DNA from: Pseudomonas migulae
GTDB taxonomy: Bacteria; Pseudomonadota; Gammaproteobacteria; Pseudomonadales; Pseudomonadaceae
Length of the DNA stretch: 64,000 bases
Assembly (NCBI RefSeq): GCF_024169315.1
Contig: NZ_JALJWR010000001.1
Coordinates: 1,447,501-1,511,500 of the forward strand
Reading direction: 5' to 3'
The notes beneath the pieces were generated by a model. The model saw only the letters and a program-made list of their open reading frames with translations. It did no database searches and was not told the DNA's origin. Numbering within the stretch: the stretch's first letter is position 1; each line of letters opens with the position of its first letter. Shown here in pieces: positions 37,448 through 45,793 of this stretch. Made by a program: the position numbers and the translations under genes.

Positions 37448-38584
37448 ATGAACCAGGTCAAACAGCTCTTCACTCGCTACAAGATGCTCGCGCTGGTGTT
37501 TGCCGTGGCGTTTATCTGGCTGTTCTTCAGCTGGCAGACCGAGGGCGGATTCCTGACACCGCGCAACCTTTCCAACCTGCTGCGCCAGATGTCCATTACC
37601 GGGATTCTCGCCTGCGGCATGGTGCTGGTCATCATCAGCGGAGAGATCGATTTGTCGGTCGGCTCATTGCTGGGCCTGCTCGGAGGCGTCGCAGCTATTC
37701 TCGACGTGGTCTACCACGTACCGTTGCTGGCGAACCTGTGCCTTGTGGCCCTGTGCGGGCTGCTGATCGGCCTCGCCAACGGCTACATGGCCGCCTACCT
37801 GCGCATTCCGTCATTCATCGTCGGGCTGGGAGGCATGCTGGCTTTCCGCGGCATTTTGCTGGGGATTACCGGCGGCACGACCATCGCCCCGGTATCGCCG
37901 GAACTCGTCTACATCGGTCAGGGTTATTTGCCCCACACAATCGGCACGGGCCTGGGCGTTCTGCTGTTCGCACTGACGTTGTTCCTGACTTGGAAACAAC
38001 GACGCAATCGCGCCCTTCATGGCCTTGCGGCACATTCACTGGTGCGTGACGTCGTGCGTGTGCTGTTGATCGGCGCGGTGCTAGCCGGATTCGTCCAGAC
38101 CCTCAACAGCTATGACGGCATTCCCGTGCCGGTCCTGCTTCTGCTGGTTCTGCTGGGCGGTTTCAGCTACGTGACCAGCCAGACCGTGTTCGGCCGGCGC
38201 GTGTATTCCGTGGGCAGCAACATGGAAGCGACACGTCTGTCCGGTATCAATGTGCAGGCCGTGAAGCTGTGGATTTTCGGAATCATGGGAGTCATGTGCG
38301 CCCTCGCCGGCGTGGTCAACACCGCACGCCTGGCCGCCGGTTCACCCTCGGCCGGAAGCATGGGCGAACTCGACGCCATCGCCGCCTGCTTCATCGGCGG
38401 CACTTCCATGCGCGGGGGGTCCGGCACCGTTTACGGCGCCCTCCTCGGCGCACTGGTCATTACCAGCCTGGACAACGGCATGTCCATGCTCGACGTCGAC
38501 AGTTACTGGCAGATGATCGTCAAGGGCAGCATTCTGGTGTTGGCCGTGTGGGTGGATGTGAGCACTCGGACTGGGCGACGTTGA
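37448..38584 (+). CDS. xylH: D-xylose ABC transporter, permease
   Basis: The 378-aa inner membrane protein of the ribose/xylose permease family (BPD-transp-2) has about ten helices, with the conserved GEIDLSVGSLLGL in the first third and GGTSMRGGSGTVYGALLGAL near the end. It starts directly after the xylG stop. It forms the channel for xylose import with XylF and XylG. No later gene of the operon is seen. Confidence 0.95.
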   Translation: MNQVKQLFTRYKMLALVFAVAFIWLFFSWQTEGGFLTPRNLSNLLRQMSITGILACGMVLVIISGEIDLSVGSLLGLLGGVAAILDVVYHVPLLANLCLVALCGLLIGLANGYMAAYLRIPSFIVGLGGMLAFRGILLGITGGTTIAPVSPELVYIGQGYLPHTIGTGLGVLLFALTLFLTWKQRRNRALHGLAAHSLVRDVVRVLLIGAVLAGFVQTLNSYDGIPVPVLLLLVLLGGFSYVTSQTVFGRRVYSVGSNMEATRLSGINVQAVKLWIFGIMGVMCALAGVVNTARLAAGSPSAGSMGELDAIAACFIGGTSMRGGSGTVYGALLGALVITSLDNGMSMLDVDSYWQMIVKGSILVLAVWVDVSTRTGRR

Positions 38585-38849
38585 TCTGCTGTGTATGAAG
38601 TGATCCGCGGCAGTCTGCTTATAGGGAGATGCGATTTTTCGTGACGGTTGTACTGCGGCCACCGATGGTCAGCCACCCTTGGATTTGGGTAGAAAGTTGC
38701 CTCTTCCAACAGGCAGCTATCGGTCAGAAACGGACACTCATCCGACGCTTTTTTCGGCCAGAAACCGCCGATTTGAAGACATTCATGAAAAGGATTTCCA
38801 CTCGTTCGGCCTAGACTCAGACCGCTGTCTACATACGGAAAATGGATTT

Positions 38850-39149
38850 ATGCAGATTCAAATTATTTACACCCAAACAGGCGTGTTGCTCTCCAAGCAT
38901 CCTTACCCATCGTGGAGAGAGATTCAAAATCAGTACACTGACTATATGACTTCGCTCGGCCCCTGGGATGCAGAAATGGTCATCCTGACAAAAGGGCCAA
39001 CAGGTTGCTCATTGACAAGTAGCCCCCCTCAATCCCCAGCCTGCGACAACGGCCTGGCCACCTGCTCCAACGCTCGACGCTCCGCAGCCACTCCCCACAC
39101 CGCTTGCACCACCGCTGCCACACACATGAGCGCGGCGCCTATCAGGTAA
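38850..39149 (+). CDS. Doubtful small ORF, possibly a truncated gene
   Basis: The first 58 codons (MQIQIIYTQTGVLLSKHPYP, then SWREIQNQYTDYMTSLGPWD) read like a real protein start of unknown family. After TKGPTG the frame runs antisense into the 3' end of the MFS gene, where the residues become an artefact-like S/A/T-rich tail. The original gene was probably cut at about 39000. No clear ribosome site. Confidence 0.3.
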   Translation: MQIQIIYTQTGVLLSKHPYPSWREIQNQYTDYMTSLGPWDAEMVILTKGPTGCSLTSSPPQSPACDNGLATCSNARRSAATPHTACTTAATHMSAAPIR

Positions 39150-40495
39150 CCCGTCAACAGGCTGCTGCGCTGCTGGGTCTGGATCAGTTGGCCAAACAGC
39201 GTTGGCCCGATGATGCCGCCCAGGCCGGTGCCGAACGCGTAGAACACGGCGATGGCCAAGGCGCGGATTTCCAGCGGGAAGGTTTCTGCCACGGTCAGGT
39301 AGGCCGAGCTGGCCGCTGCCGAAGCGAAAAAGAAGATCACCATCCACGCGGCGGCTTGCTGGGTGACATCCAGCCAGCCCTGCTGGAAGGCATAGCCATT
39401 GAGCGCCAGCAGGATTCCGGACGTTGCGTAGGTGAAGCTGATCATCACGCGTCGGCCGATCACGTCAAACAGGCGCCCCAACAGCAGCGGCCCGCAGAAA
39501 TTACCCAGTGCCAAGGGCAATACGTACCAACCGACATGCTCGGCGGGCACCTGGTAAAAATCGGTGAGCACCAGCGCATAGGTGAAGAAGATCGCGTTGT
39601 AGAAAAAGGCCTGCGCAGCCATCAGGGTCATCCCCACCAGCGCCCTGCGCCGGAAGCTGACGAACAGGGTATGGAAGATCTCCGCCAGCGGCGTATGGTC
39701 CCGCGCGTGCAGGCGCAGGGGTTGGCTGGTCACGGCCGGCAGTTCATGGCCTTGTTCGCGCAGACGCGCTTCGATGCCTTCGACGATCCGTTGTGCCTCA
39801 TCGTGCCGACCATGGATCAACAGCCAGCGCGGGCTTTCCGGCAGCCACAGGCGCATCACCAGGATCAACAGGCCCAGCGCTGCACCGATGCCGAAGCACA
39901 GGCGCCAGCCCAGGTCGCCGCCGACCACGTGCGGATCCAGCAGGACGATGGCCCCGCCGGCGCCAAGCGCTGCGCCTAACCAGAAGGTGCCGTTGATGGT
40001 CAGGTCGACCCAGCCGCGATAGCGTACCGGGGTGAATTCCTGGATGGTCGAATTGATCGCCGTGTATTCGCCGCCGATGCCCATGCCCGTGAGGAAGCGG
40101 AACAGCAGGAAGCTTTCGAGGCTGAAGGAGAACGCCGTGGCCGCCGTGGCGCCTACATACAACCATAACGTCATGAAGAACAGCCTGCGCCGCCCGAGGC
40201 GATCGGTCAGCCAGCCGAACACCAGGGCACCCAGCACGGCGCCGGCGATGTAGATGCCGCCGGCCAGGCCAATATCGAAGTTGCTCATGCGCAGGTCGGG
40301 GCTGTTTTTCAGCGCGCCTGACACCGAGCCGGCGAGGGTCACTTCCAGGCCGTCGAGCAACCAGGTGATGCCCAGCGCGAACACCAGCAGTGAGTGAAAA
40401 CGGCCCCACGGCAAACGGTCCAGGCGTGCTGGAAGATCGGTTTCGAATATCGCGCCGGGCTCGCGGCTATGCAGCGGTTGGTGGGTCATCGCCAC
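39029..40495 (-). CDS. MFS transporter of the sugar-porter / aromatic-acid type
   Basis: The 488-aa twelve-helix protein has MFS signatures GWLTDRLGRRRLFFMTLW after helix 2 and GMGIGGEYTAINSTIQEFTP in helices 4-5, with PESPRWLL in the central loop, all typical of the sugar-porter-like MFS group. A cognate LysR gene lies just upstream on the same strand. The last 63 residues are duplicated as a fragment at 13822-14011. Substrate unknown. Confidence 0.9.
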   Translation of the reverse strand: MAMTHQPLHSREPGAIFETDLPARLDRLPWGRFHSLLVFALGITWLLDGLEVTLAGSVSGALKNSPDLRMSNFDIGLAGGIYIAGAVLGALVFGWLTDRLGRRRLFFMTLWLYVGATAATAFSFSLESFLLFRFLTGMGIGGEYTAINSTIQEFTPVRYRGWVDLTINGTFWLGAALGAGGAIVLLDPHVVGGDLGWRLCFGIGAALGLLILVMRLWLPESPRWLLIHGRHDEAQRIVEGIEARLREQGHELPAVTSQPLRLHARDHTPLAEIFHTLFVSFRRRALVGMTLMAAQAFFYNAIFFTYALVLTDFYQVPAEHVGWYVLPLALGNFCGPLLLGRLFDVIGRRVMISFTYATSGILLALNGYAFQQGWLDVTQQAAAWMVIFFFASAAASSAYLTVAETFPLEIRALAIAVFYAFGTGLGGIIGPTLFGQLIQTQQRSSLLTGYLIGAALMCVAAVVQAVWGVAAERRALEQVARPLSQAGD

Positions 40496-40542
40496 ATCGT
40501 GGTCATGTGCAGTGCCATGTGAGTAGGAGTTAGCCCCTGCAT

Positions 40543-40566
40543 CGGGAGTTCAAAATTGCGCTCCCG
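40543..40566. other. Hairpin between the LysR and MFS genes
   Basis: CGGGAG (40543-40548) and CTCCCG (40561-40566) form a short perfect stem with a 12-nt loop and no T-run. A weak terminator or processing site is possible. Confidence 0.35.
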
Positions 40567-40602
40567 GGTTGCACGCCCACTGCCCATGGCAAGGAACCCC
40601 GC

Positions 40603-41457
40603 TCATGCCCTGCGCGTAGAGCAATACTCCACAATGAGCTGGGTGACCGCCGCCACAATCGCCTGATCCGCTTCAGGTGAGGTGAATAACCGAAACTCCG
40701 CATCCGGCAACTCCGGCAACCCTTGTTCAGCCCCAAGTACTGCCAGTCCTTGCCGCAACTGACTGAGTGGCATGGGCGCTATCGCGAAACCTGCAAGCGC
40801 CGCTGCCTGCAACCCGGCCGTGCTGCTGCATAACATGGCCGTGCGTTGGGCGATCCCCGCCTGAGCCAGTCGCTTCAGCGCTACCTCGCGATAAGGGCAC
40901 GGCTCGGGGAACAGGGCCAGCGGCAACGGCGTCGGTAGCTGCGTGACGGGTTGCGCCGACCAGGCCCACACCAGCGGCTCTTGCCAGAGCAGTAGCCCCG
41001 CTTCGCTGGTTTCGCACAGAGAACCGATGACCAATTCCAGATGCCCTTGCTTCATCAGCGCCAGTAACATGCCAGGAATGCTCACTTGCACGTCGATCTC
41101 CATCCCTGGGTACTGCGCGGCGAAATCCTGGAAAGTGCGCAGCAGTCGAGATTCGACGAAGTCTTCGGACACCCCAATCCGCAGCCGCCCGTGAAACGGC
41201 GTACGCGTCAGTTCTGCCCAGGCATCGCGATTCAACACAAGGATCGTGCGTGCATAAGACAGCAGGCGCTCGCCATCGGGCGTCAGTTGCTGGGAACGGG
41301 TGGTCCGCGTCAGCAGCGGTTTACCAATCTGTTCCTCCAGTCGCCGTACATGGCCACTGACCGCAGACTGAGTAAGGTGCAGCTTTTCGGCTGCGCGACT
41401 GAAGCCTTCTTCATCGACCACAGCGACAAATGTTTTGAGCAGCAGCGTATCGAACAT
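40603..41457 (-). CDS. LysR-family regulator
   Basis: The 284-aa protein starts MFDTLLLKTFVAVVDEEGFS and has a LysR winged helix (EKLHLTQSAVSGHVRRLEEQ) and effector domain. I prefer the ATG at 41457 over an upstream TTG at 41475; neither has a clear ribosome site. It is divergent from the azoreductase gene (97-bp spacer) and upstream of the MFS gene on the same strand, so either could be its target. Confidence 0.92.
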   Translation of the reverse strand: MFDTLLLKTFVAVVDEEGFSRAAEKLHLTQSAVSGHVRRLEEQIGKPLLTRTTRSQQLTPDGERLLSYARTILVLNRDAWAELTRTPFHGRLRIGVSEDFVESRLLRTFQDFAAQYPGMEIDVQVSIPGMLLALMKQGHLELVIGSLCETSEAGLLLWQEPLVWAWSAQPVTQLPTPLPLALFPEPCPYREVALKRLAQAGIAQRTAMLCSSTAGLQAAALAGFAIAPMPLSQLRQGLAVLGAEQGLPELPDAEFRLFTSPEADQAIVAAVTQLIVEYCSTRRA

Positions 41458-41553
41458 AGTTTTATACGTGATCAATTGAGTGTTAATTCACAATTTATAT
41501 TTCAATTACAACTATGTTGCAATGCCTCCCTACCCCAGCAATCGAGGCGCACC

Positions 41554-42195
41554 ATGACGACTCTTCTCCACATTGAATGTTCTCCACGCAAGCAGCGTTC
41601 GGCGTCCCTTGAAGTCGCCCGCAGCTTCATTGCGCGTTATCAGGAACACACCCCGGACACCGAAATCATCACGCTCGACCTCTGGAACATGGCATTGCCG
41701 GAATTCGATGATCAGGCGATGGAGGCCAAATACGCCGGACTCAATGGCACCGCCCTGACCCCGGCGCAACAGGCCGCCTGGAACACCTTGAAGGATCTGG
41801 CTGCGCACCTGCACCGCGCGGATGTGCTGGTGATGTCCGTACCGCTCTGGAATTTCAGCATCCCGTACAAACTCAAACACTTCATCGACCTGGTCTCGCA
41901 GAAAGACATCCTGTTCAGCGTTGACCCGGAGCGCGGTCTGGAAGGCATGCTGCACAACAAAACCGCCGTGGTGGCCTACGCCCGCGGCCTGGATTTTTCG
42001 GCGCAGTCGACCACACCGGCAGAGCGCTTCGACTTCCAGAAGCCCTATGTGGAAGCCTGGCTGCAATTCATCGGTGTGACCGATGTGCATTCGGTGATCG
42101 TGGAGAAAACCATCCTGGGGGAAGACGTTGATCGTGACGCGCGCGAGGCTGCGACTCAGCAAGCCAGGAGATTGGCAGATGATATTTGTCGCTGA
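41554..42195 (+). CDS. azoR: FMN-dependent NADH-azoreductase-like flavoprotein
   Basis: The 213-aa protein has the AzoR/NQO-type flavodoxin-like fold: HIECSPRKQRSASLEVARSF for the FMN phosphate loop, then VLVMSVPLWNFSIPYKLKHF (the conserved P-WNFSIP--LK) and VAYARG in the second loop. It would reduce quinones and azo compounds with NADH. The ATG at 41554 is preceded by GAGGCGCACC. A divergent LysR gene is the probable regulator. Confidence 0.9.
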   Translation: MTTLLHIECSPRKQRSASLEVARSFIARYQEHTPDTEIITLDLWNMALPEFDDQAMEAKYAGLNGTALTPAQQAAWNTLKDLAAHLHRADVLVMSVPLWNFSIPYKLKHFIDLVSQKDILFSVDPERGLEGMLHNKTAVVAYARGLDFSAQSTTPAERFDFQKPYVEAWLQFIGVTDVHSVIVEKTILGEDVDRDAREAATQQARRLADDICR

Positions 42196-42210
42196 CGGAC
42201 AGTAGAAGGC

Positions 42211-42234
42211 AGGGGCGGGATTTTACCCGCCCCT
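42211..42234. terminator. Probable bidirectional terminator between convergent genes
   Basis: A perfect 9-bp stem AGGGGCGGG (42211-42219) / CCCGCCCCT (42226-42234) with a 6-nt AT loop sits in the 47-bp gap between the azoreductase and hydrolase stop codons. There is no clear U-tract, so strength is uncertain. Confidence 0.55.
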
Positions 42235-42242
42235 CCAGTGGC

Positions 42243-43073
42243 CTAGCTTCGTACGAAAGCGAGCAAATCGGCGTTGATTGCATCGGCGTTCGTCGTGGGC
42301 ATTCCGTGGGGATAGCCCGGGTAGGTTTTCAGCGTGCCGTTTTGCAACAGTTTGGCGGACAAAGGCCCGGAGTCTTCATAAGGCACGATCTGATCATCAT
42401 CCCCATGCATCACCAGCACGGGGATCGTGATGCTTTTCAGATCGTCGGTAAAGTCGGTCTGAGAGAAGGCCACGATCCCGTCATAATGGGCTATTGCACA
42501 GCCCATCATGCCCTGCCGCCACCAGTTCCGGATGATGCCCTCGGATGGTTTTGCACCAGGGCGGTTATAACCGTAGAAAGGTCCGGCCGGAACGTCATGG
42601 TAGAACTGTGCGCGGTTGGCTTTCAGCTGTGCCTGCAAGTCATCGAAAACCGACTTTGGCAAACCGCCCGGATTGCTCGGGGTCTGAACCATCAACGGTG
42701 GCACCGCGCTGATGATCACGGCCTTCGACACCCGGTCTTCACCGTGGCGAGCTATGTAATGGATGACTTCACCGCCGCCGGTGGAGTGCCCCACATGGAC
42801 GGCACCCTGCACGCCAAGATGGTCGACGACGGCCGCGACGTCATCAGCATAGTGATCCATGTCGTGCCCGTCCCAGACCTGACTCGATCGCCCGTGGCCG
42901 CGGCGGTCGTGGGCAATGACCCGGTAGCCGTTCGCCAGGAAAAACAGCATCTGCGCATCCCAGTCGTCCGCACTGAGTGGCCATCCGTGATGAAAGAAGA
43001 TCACTTGGGCATCCCGTGGACCCCAGTCTTTGTAAAAAATTTCGACACCGTCCTGCGTAGTGACATACCCCAT
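42243..43073 (-). CDS. Cofactor-free haloperoxidase-like alpha/beta hydrolase
   Basis: The 276-aa protein has the non-haem chloroperoxidase/arylesterase pattern: FHHGWPLSADDWD, then HDRRGHGRS, nucleophile Ser in VGHSTGGGEV (GHSTGG), and a late MHGDDDQIVPYE with Asp and C-terminal YPGYPHGMP with His. Such enzymes act as esterases and can perhydrolyse acids. Upstream, on the other strand, is a merR stub with a dyad operator, so this gene may once have been under a MerR-type redox regulator. Confidence 0.9.
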   Translation of the reverse strand: MGYVTTQDGVEIFYKDWGPRDAQVIFFHHGWPLSADDWDAQMLFFLANGYRVIAHDRRGHGRSSQVWDGHDMDHYADDVAAVVDHLGVQGAVHVGHSTGGGEVIHYIARHGEDRVSKAVIISAVPPLMVQTPSNPGGLPKSVFDDLQAQLKANRAQFYHDVPAGPFYGYNRPGAKPSEGIIRNWWRQGMMGCAIAHYDGIVAFSQTDFTDDLKSITIPVLVMHGDDDQIVPYEDSGPLSAKLLQNGTLKTYPGYPHGMPTTNADAINADLLAFVRS

Positions 43074-43128
43074 GTTCGCCTCTCCTCAATGAAATGTTGC
43101 GCCGCTCGGCCGCCAGTTCACTTCAGGT

Positions 43129-43144
43129 TTAAAGTCAGCTTTAA
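43129..43144. promoter_or_regulatory. MerR-type dyad in front of the haloperoxidase-like gene
   Basis: TTAAAG-TCAG-CTTTAA (43129-43144) lies between the hydrolase start and the merR stub. On the minus strand it follows TTGACC (43150-43145 region), the usual -35 next to a dyad in an elongated spacer that MerR proteins read. Confidence 0.5.
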
Positions 43145-43168
43145 GGTCAACGGCTTTTTGGGTGGAAT

Positions 43169-43255
43169 ATGAGAATAGGCGAACTGGCGAAAATCAGCGG
43201 GTTGGCGCCTTCACGAAGCAGGCGGCCTGATCAAATCTTGAATAAGCGGCGCTAA
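43169..43255 (+). pseudogene. N-terminal stub of a MerR-family regulator
   Basis: The 28-codon frame MRIGELAKISGLAPS followed by RSRRPDQILNKRR and a stop begins exactly like a MerR family helix-turn-helix (M-IGELA--TGLA-S), with GGGTGGA upstream of the ATG. The sequence loses resemblance after APS, so the rest of the gene has been deleted up to the neighbouring TetR gene. The divergent dyad is intact. Confidence 0.7.
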
Positions 43256-43272
43256 CGCGATGCCGCCAGGCA

Positions 43273-43923
43273 TCACCTTCGCTTCCGGCGTGCCTCCTCA
43301 GCCTCCGCCAGCGCCTGACGAACCAGCGCCCTCGCCGCCCACGCAGACGCATCGAGTGATTCTTCAACGCTTGCGCCACTGATATCACGCACGGCGATCA
43401 ACGCCTCGGTGCCGATGACGATCGACAGCGCCTGCTTCAGGCGTTTGCGCGCCCGGGGTGTGAGCACGTCCTTCAGCGAGTCGACGATCGGCTCGATGTA
43501 GCTCATACGTCGGCCCGGTCGCAGGGGTTCGTGAGTCTCGCTTTCAAGCCACACCGACATGAACGAGCGTTCCATCACGTGCAGGCCGATCTCGTCGTCG
43601 ATCAAGAGTTTGTTCAACGCGTTCGCGGCCAGGCCAATGCCCTTTACCGGATCGTCTCCCGGCCGCCAGAAGCTTTCCAGCGGCTTCATTTCGCGGTCGG
43701 CCGCCATCTCGCTGATCAACGCCTCGGTCGAGGGAAAATAGCGATACGCCGTGGCGCGCGAGACCATTGCGCGTTCAGCCACTTGCGCAACTGTCGGGTG
43801 TTGGCCCTCTTCGCGCAAAGCAACGGCGGCATCGATCAGCGCCTGGCGCGTTCGCAGCTTCTGGTTGGCGCGACCTTGCGGATCACCGTTGGGGTTCGAC
43901 GGGCTTGACTTCGGAGTGGGCAT
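43273..43923 (-). CDS. TetR-family regulator
   Basis: The 216-aa protein has a TetR helix-turn-helix (PTVAQVAERAMVSRATAYRY, residues about 43-62, then FPSTEALISE). The start at 43923 gives MPTPKSSPSNPNG; the longer frame to 44052 overlaps the palindromic operator and the divergent gene. Autoregulation through the GTGAGAC-type palindrome 26 bp upstream is likely, possibly with control of the divergent membrane protein gene. Confidence 0.9.
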   Translation of the reverse strand: MPTPKSSPSNPNGDPQGRANQKLRTRQALIDAAVALREEGQHPTVAQVAERAMVSRATAYRYFPSTEALISEMAADREMKPLESFWRPGDDPVKGIGLAANALNKLLIDDEIGLHVMERSFMSVWLESETHEPLRPGRRMSYIEPIVDSLKDVLTPRARKRLKQALSIVIGTEALIAVRDISGASVEESLDASAWAARALVRQALAEAEEARRKRR

Positions 43924-43948
43924 GGAATATATGAGACCCTGTCTATTC

Positions 43949-43965
43949 GTGAGACACAGTCTCAC
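43949..43965. promoter_or_regulatory. Palindromic operator for the TetR regulator
   Basis: GTGAGAC-ACA-GTCTCAC is a perfect 7-3-7 palindrome in the spacer between the TetR gene and the divergent membrane protein. Flanking TGAGACCCTGTCTA (43932-43945) and TCTCACAATAGACA (43960-43973) repeat the same half-sites, suggesting cooperative binding of two dimers. Confidence 0.7.
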
Positions 43966-44050
43966 AATAGACATACGACAACCAACCTGCAAGGGTCGCC
44001 CATTACATTTCAGCAACTGAGCGCGCCTCAGGGCGCATGAGGTGAATGCC

Positions 44051-44466
44051 ATGAATCACAACCCCCGTTCGCGGACCTGGTTTCGGCTCGCTGCGATCTA
44101 CTTTGCGCTTGGCGTGATGCTGGGCGTGGCGATGGGCGCTTCCGGCGACCACTCGCTGTTCGCGGTACATGCCCATGTCAATCTGTTGGGATGGGTGTCG
44201 ATGGCCCTGTTCGGCATCATCGGCACCGCGCACCCGTCCATCACCGAAGGGCGCGTGGCGGCAGCCCAGTTCTGGACGTACAACCTGGGCGTCCCGGTGA
44301 TGCTCGGCGCACTGACGCTGCGCCTCAAGGGCTTCGCGTCGGTCGAGCTGGCGCATCCGTCCTGATTGGTTGCAGTGTGCTGCTGTTTGCGTGGCTGGTG
44401 TTCTCGCGCATCGGTGTCGCGGATGAACGCTTGAACAGCGCGGCACGGGAATCGCGCCTGTCATAA
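44051..44466 (+). pseudogene. Small multi-helix membrane protein interrupted by a frameshift
   Basis: The first frame (MNHNPRSRTWFRLAAIYFAL, then HAHVNLLGWVSMALFGIIG) encodes about three membrane helices and stops at 44365 after ELAHPS. From about 44345 another frame reads AGASVLIGCSVLLFAWLVFS and RIGVADERLN, an obvious fourth helix and tail, to a TGA-type stop at 44466. It resembles the short cytochrome-oxidase-subunit-I-like proteins with conserved HAH-NLLGW. A single indel near 44340 would restore one frame of about 138 aa. It could be a true mutation or a sequence error. Confidence 0.7.
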
Positions 44467-44487
44467 CGCGGATGACGATTAGCGGTT

Positions 44488-44526
44488 TTGGGGCAGCGTA
44501 TCGGAGCGGGGCAAGAGCTGCCCCAA
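44488..44526 (+). terminator. Probable terminator hairpin
   Basis: TTGGGGCAGC (44488-44497) and GCTGCCCCAA (44517-44526) form a perfect 10-bp stem with a 19-nt loop, after the frameshifted gene and before the methyltransferase. There is no T-run, so the call is tentative. Confidence 0.5.
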
Positions 44527-44583
44527 AGCGATGGCTGCCCTTTGTCCTATGCTTGAATCCAACTCCCCACGCCGGACATCGAC

Positions 44584-45255
44584 ATGCCTGCCCCCGAATC
44601 CGCCCTCCTCCAGAGCTGGCACCACAACGCCCAAGCCTGGATCGAAGCCATCCGCACCGGCACCATTGAAAGCCGCCTCAAGGTGACCGATCAGGCGATC
44701 GTGCTGGCAGTGACAGGCCGCCAGCCCGAGCGCGTGCTCGACCTGGGGTGTGGCGAAGGCTGGCTGTTGCGCGCGCTGGCTGAACGGGGCATCGAGGTGG
44801 TCGGTGTGGATGGCGATGCGACGCTGGTCGAGGCGGCGCGGGCAGCGGGCTCTTCGCAGGTGCAGCTGGCAAGCTATGGAGAATTGGCGGAGGCGCAGGT
44901 GGACATCGGCCGCGACTACGACTTGATCTGCGCCAACTTCGCACTGCTGCACCAGGACATCATCCCGCTGCTCGCTGCCATGAACGCCCTGCTCGCCCCG
45001 GGTGGTGCGCTGGTCATCCAGACGCTGCATCCGTGGACCGCAGCGGCCGGCGACTATCAGGATGGCTGGCGGGAAGAGACGTTCACCGGGTTCAAGGGAC
45101 AGTGGCAACCAATGCCGTGGTACTTGCGCACCTTGTCCAGCTGGCTCAATGCGCTGGACATGGCGGGTTTTCAGCTGGTCAGTTTGCAGGAGCCACAACA
45201 CCCGCAAAGCCCCGTGCCGCAGTCGTTGTTGTTGGTGGCCGAACCACGGGGGTGA
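44584..45255 (+). CDS. Class I SAM-dependent methyltransferase
   Basis: The 223-aa protein has the Rossmann-type SAM motif VLDLGCGEGWLLRALAERGI (motif I, residues about 50-70), then VVGVDGDATLVEAAR for the acidic loop, and a motif like DLICANFALLHQD for the substrate/SAM pocket. It matches small-molecule methyltransferases of the methyltransf-11/25 group. The substrate cannot be inferred. The gene is monocistronic, converging on ohrR. Confidence 0.88.
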   Translation: MPAPESALLQSWHHNAQAWIEAIRTGTIESRLKVTDQAIVLAVTGRQPERVLDLGCGEGWLLRALAERGIEVVGVDGDATLVEAARAAGSSQVQLASYGELAEAQVDIGRDYDLICANFALLHQDIIPLLAAMNALLAPGGALVIQTLHPWTAAAGDYQDGWREETFTGFKGQWQPMPWYLRTLSSWLNALDMAGFQLVSLQEPQHPQSPVPQSLLLVAEPRG

Positions 45256-45294
45256 GTAACGATTCTGCACAACCCGCTTCTAACCTGCGCCTTC

Positions 45295-45753
45295 TTACTC
45301 CCGCTCTTTCGTCGAACGGATGAGATTGCCCCGCAACTTCACAATCGCCTTCTGCATTTGCACGAAGTCGTCAGGGTCAAGACCGGTTTGCGGGAAGCCA
45401 TCTTCCGAGAGACCTTCACGCAGTTTTCGCCCCTCTTTCGTGAGGCTGATCCGCACCTGGCGTTCGTCTTCCGGGTCGCGCTGGCGCAGCACATACCCCA
45501 TTGCCTCCAGCTTCTTCAGGATCGGCGTGAGGGTGTTGGATTCCAGGAACAGCTTTTCGCCGAGGCTGCCAACGGTCTGGTTGTCTTCCTCCCACAGCGC
45601 AACGAGGGTGATGTATTGCGTGTAGGTCAGTCCGAGCCGTTCGAGCATTGGCTTGTAAGCCTTGCCGAACGCAAGGTTGGAGGAATAGACCGCAAAACAC
45701 AGGAATTCAGAGAGCTTCAGGTCGAGGGCGGCTGTCTTGTCGGTGGTTTTCAT
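45295..45753 (-). CDS. ohrR: OhrR, MarR-family organic-peroxide sensor
   Basis: The 152-aa protein has the reactive Cys19 in SEFLCFAVYSSN, the N-terminal position used by OhrR to sense organic hydroperoxides. It has a MarR winged helix (GSLGEKLFLESNTLTPILKK and RDPEDERQVRISLTKEG). ATG 45753 with AAAGAGA upstream was chosen. It lies downstream of ohr copies, and its own spacer has a CATCGTA-TGCGATG box, the pattern expected for OhrR autoregulation. Oxidation of Cys19 would release DNA and induce the ohr genes. Confidence 0.92.
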   Translation of the reverse strand: MKTTDKTAALDLKLSEFLCFAVYSSNLAFGKAYKPMLERLGLTYTQYITLVALWEEDNQTVGSLGEKLFLESNTLTPILKKLEAMGYVLRQRDPEDERQVRISLTKEGRKLREGLSEDGFPQTGLDPDDFVQMQKAIVKLRGNLIRSTKERE

Positions 45754-45793
45754 GGGCATTCTCTTTGGCCAGTCTTGCAAGGCTGAAACTGTA

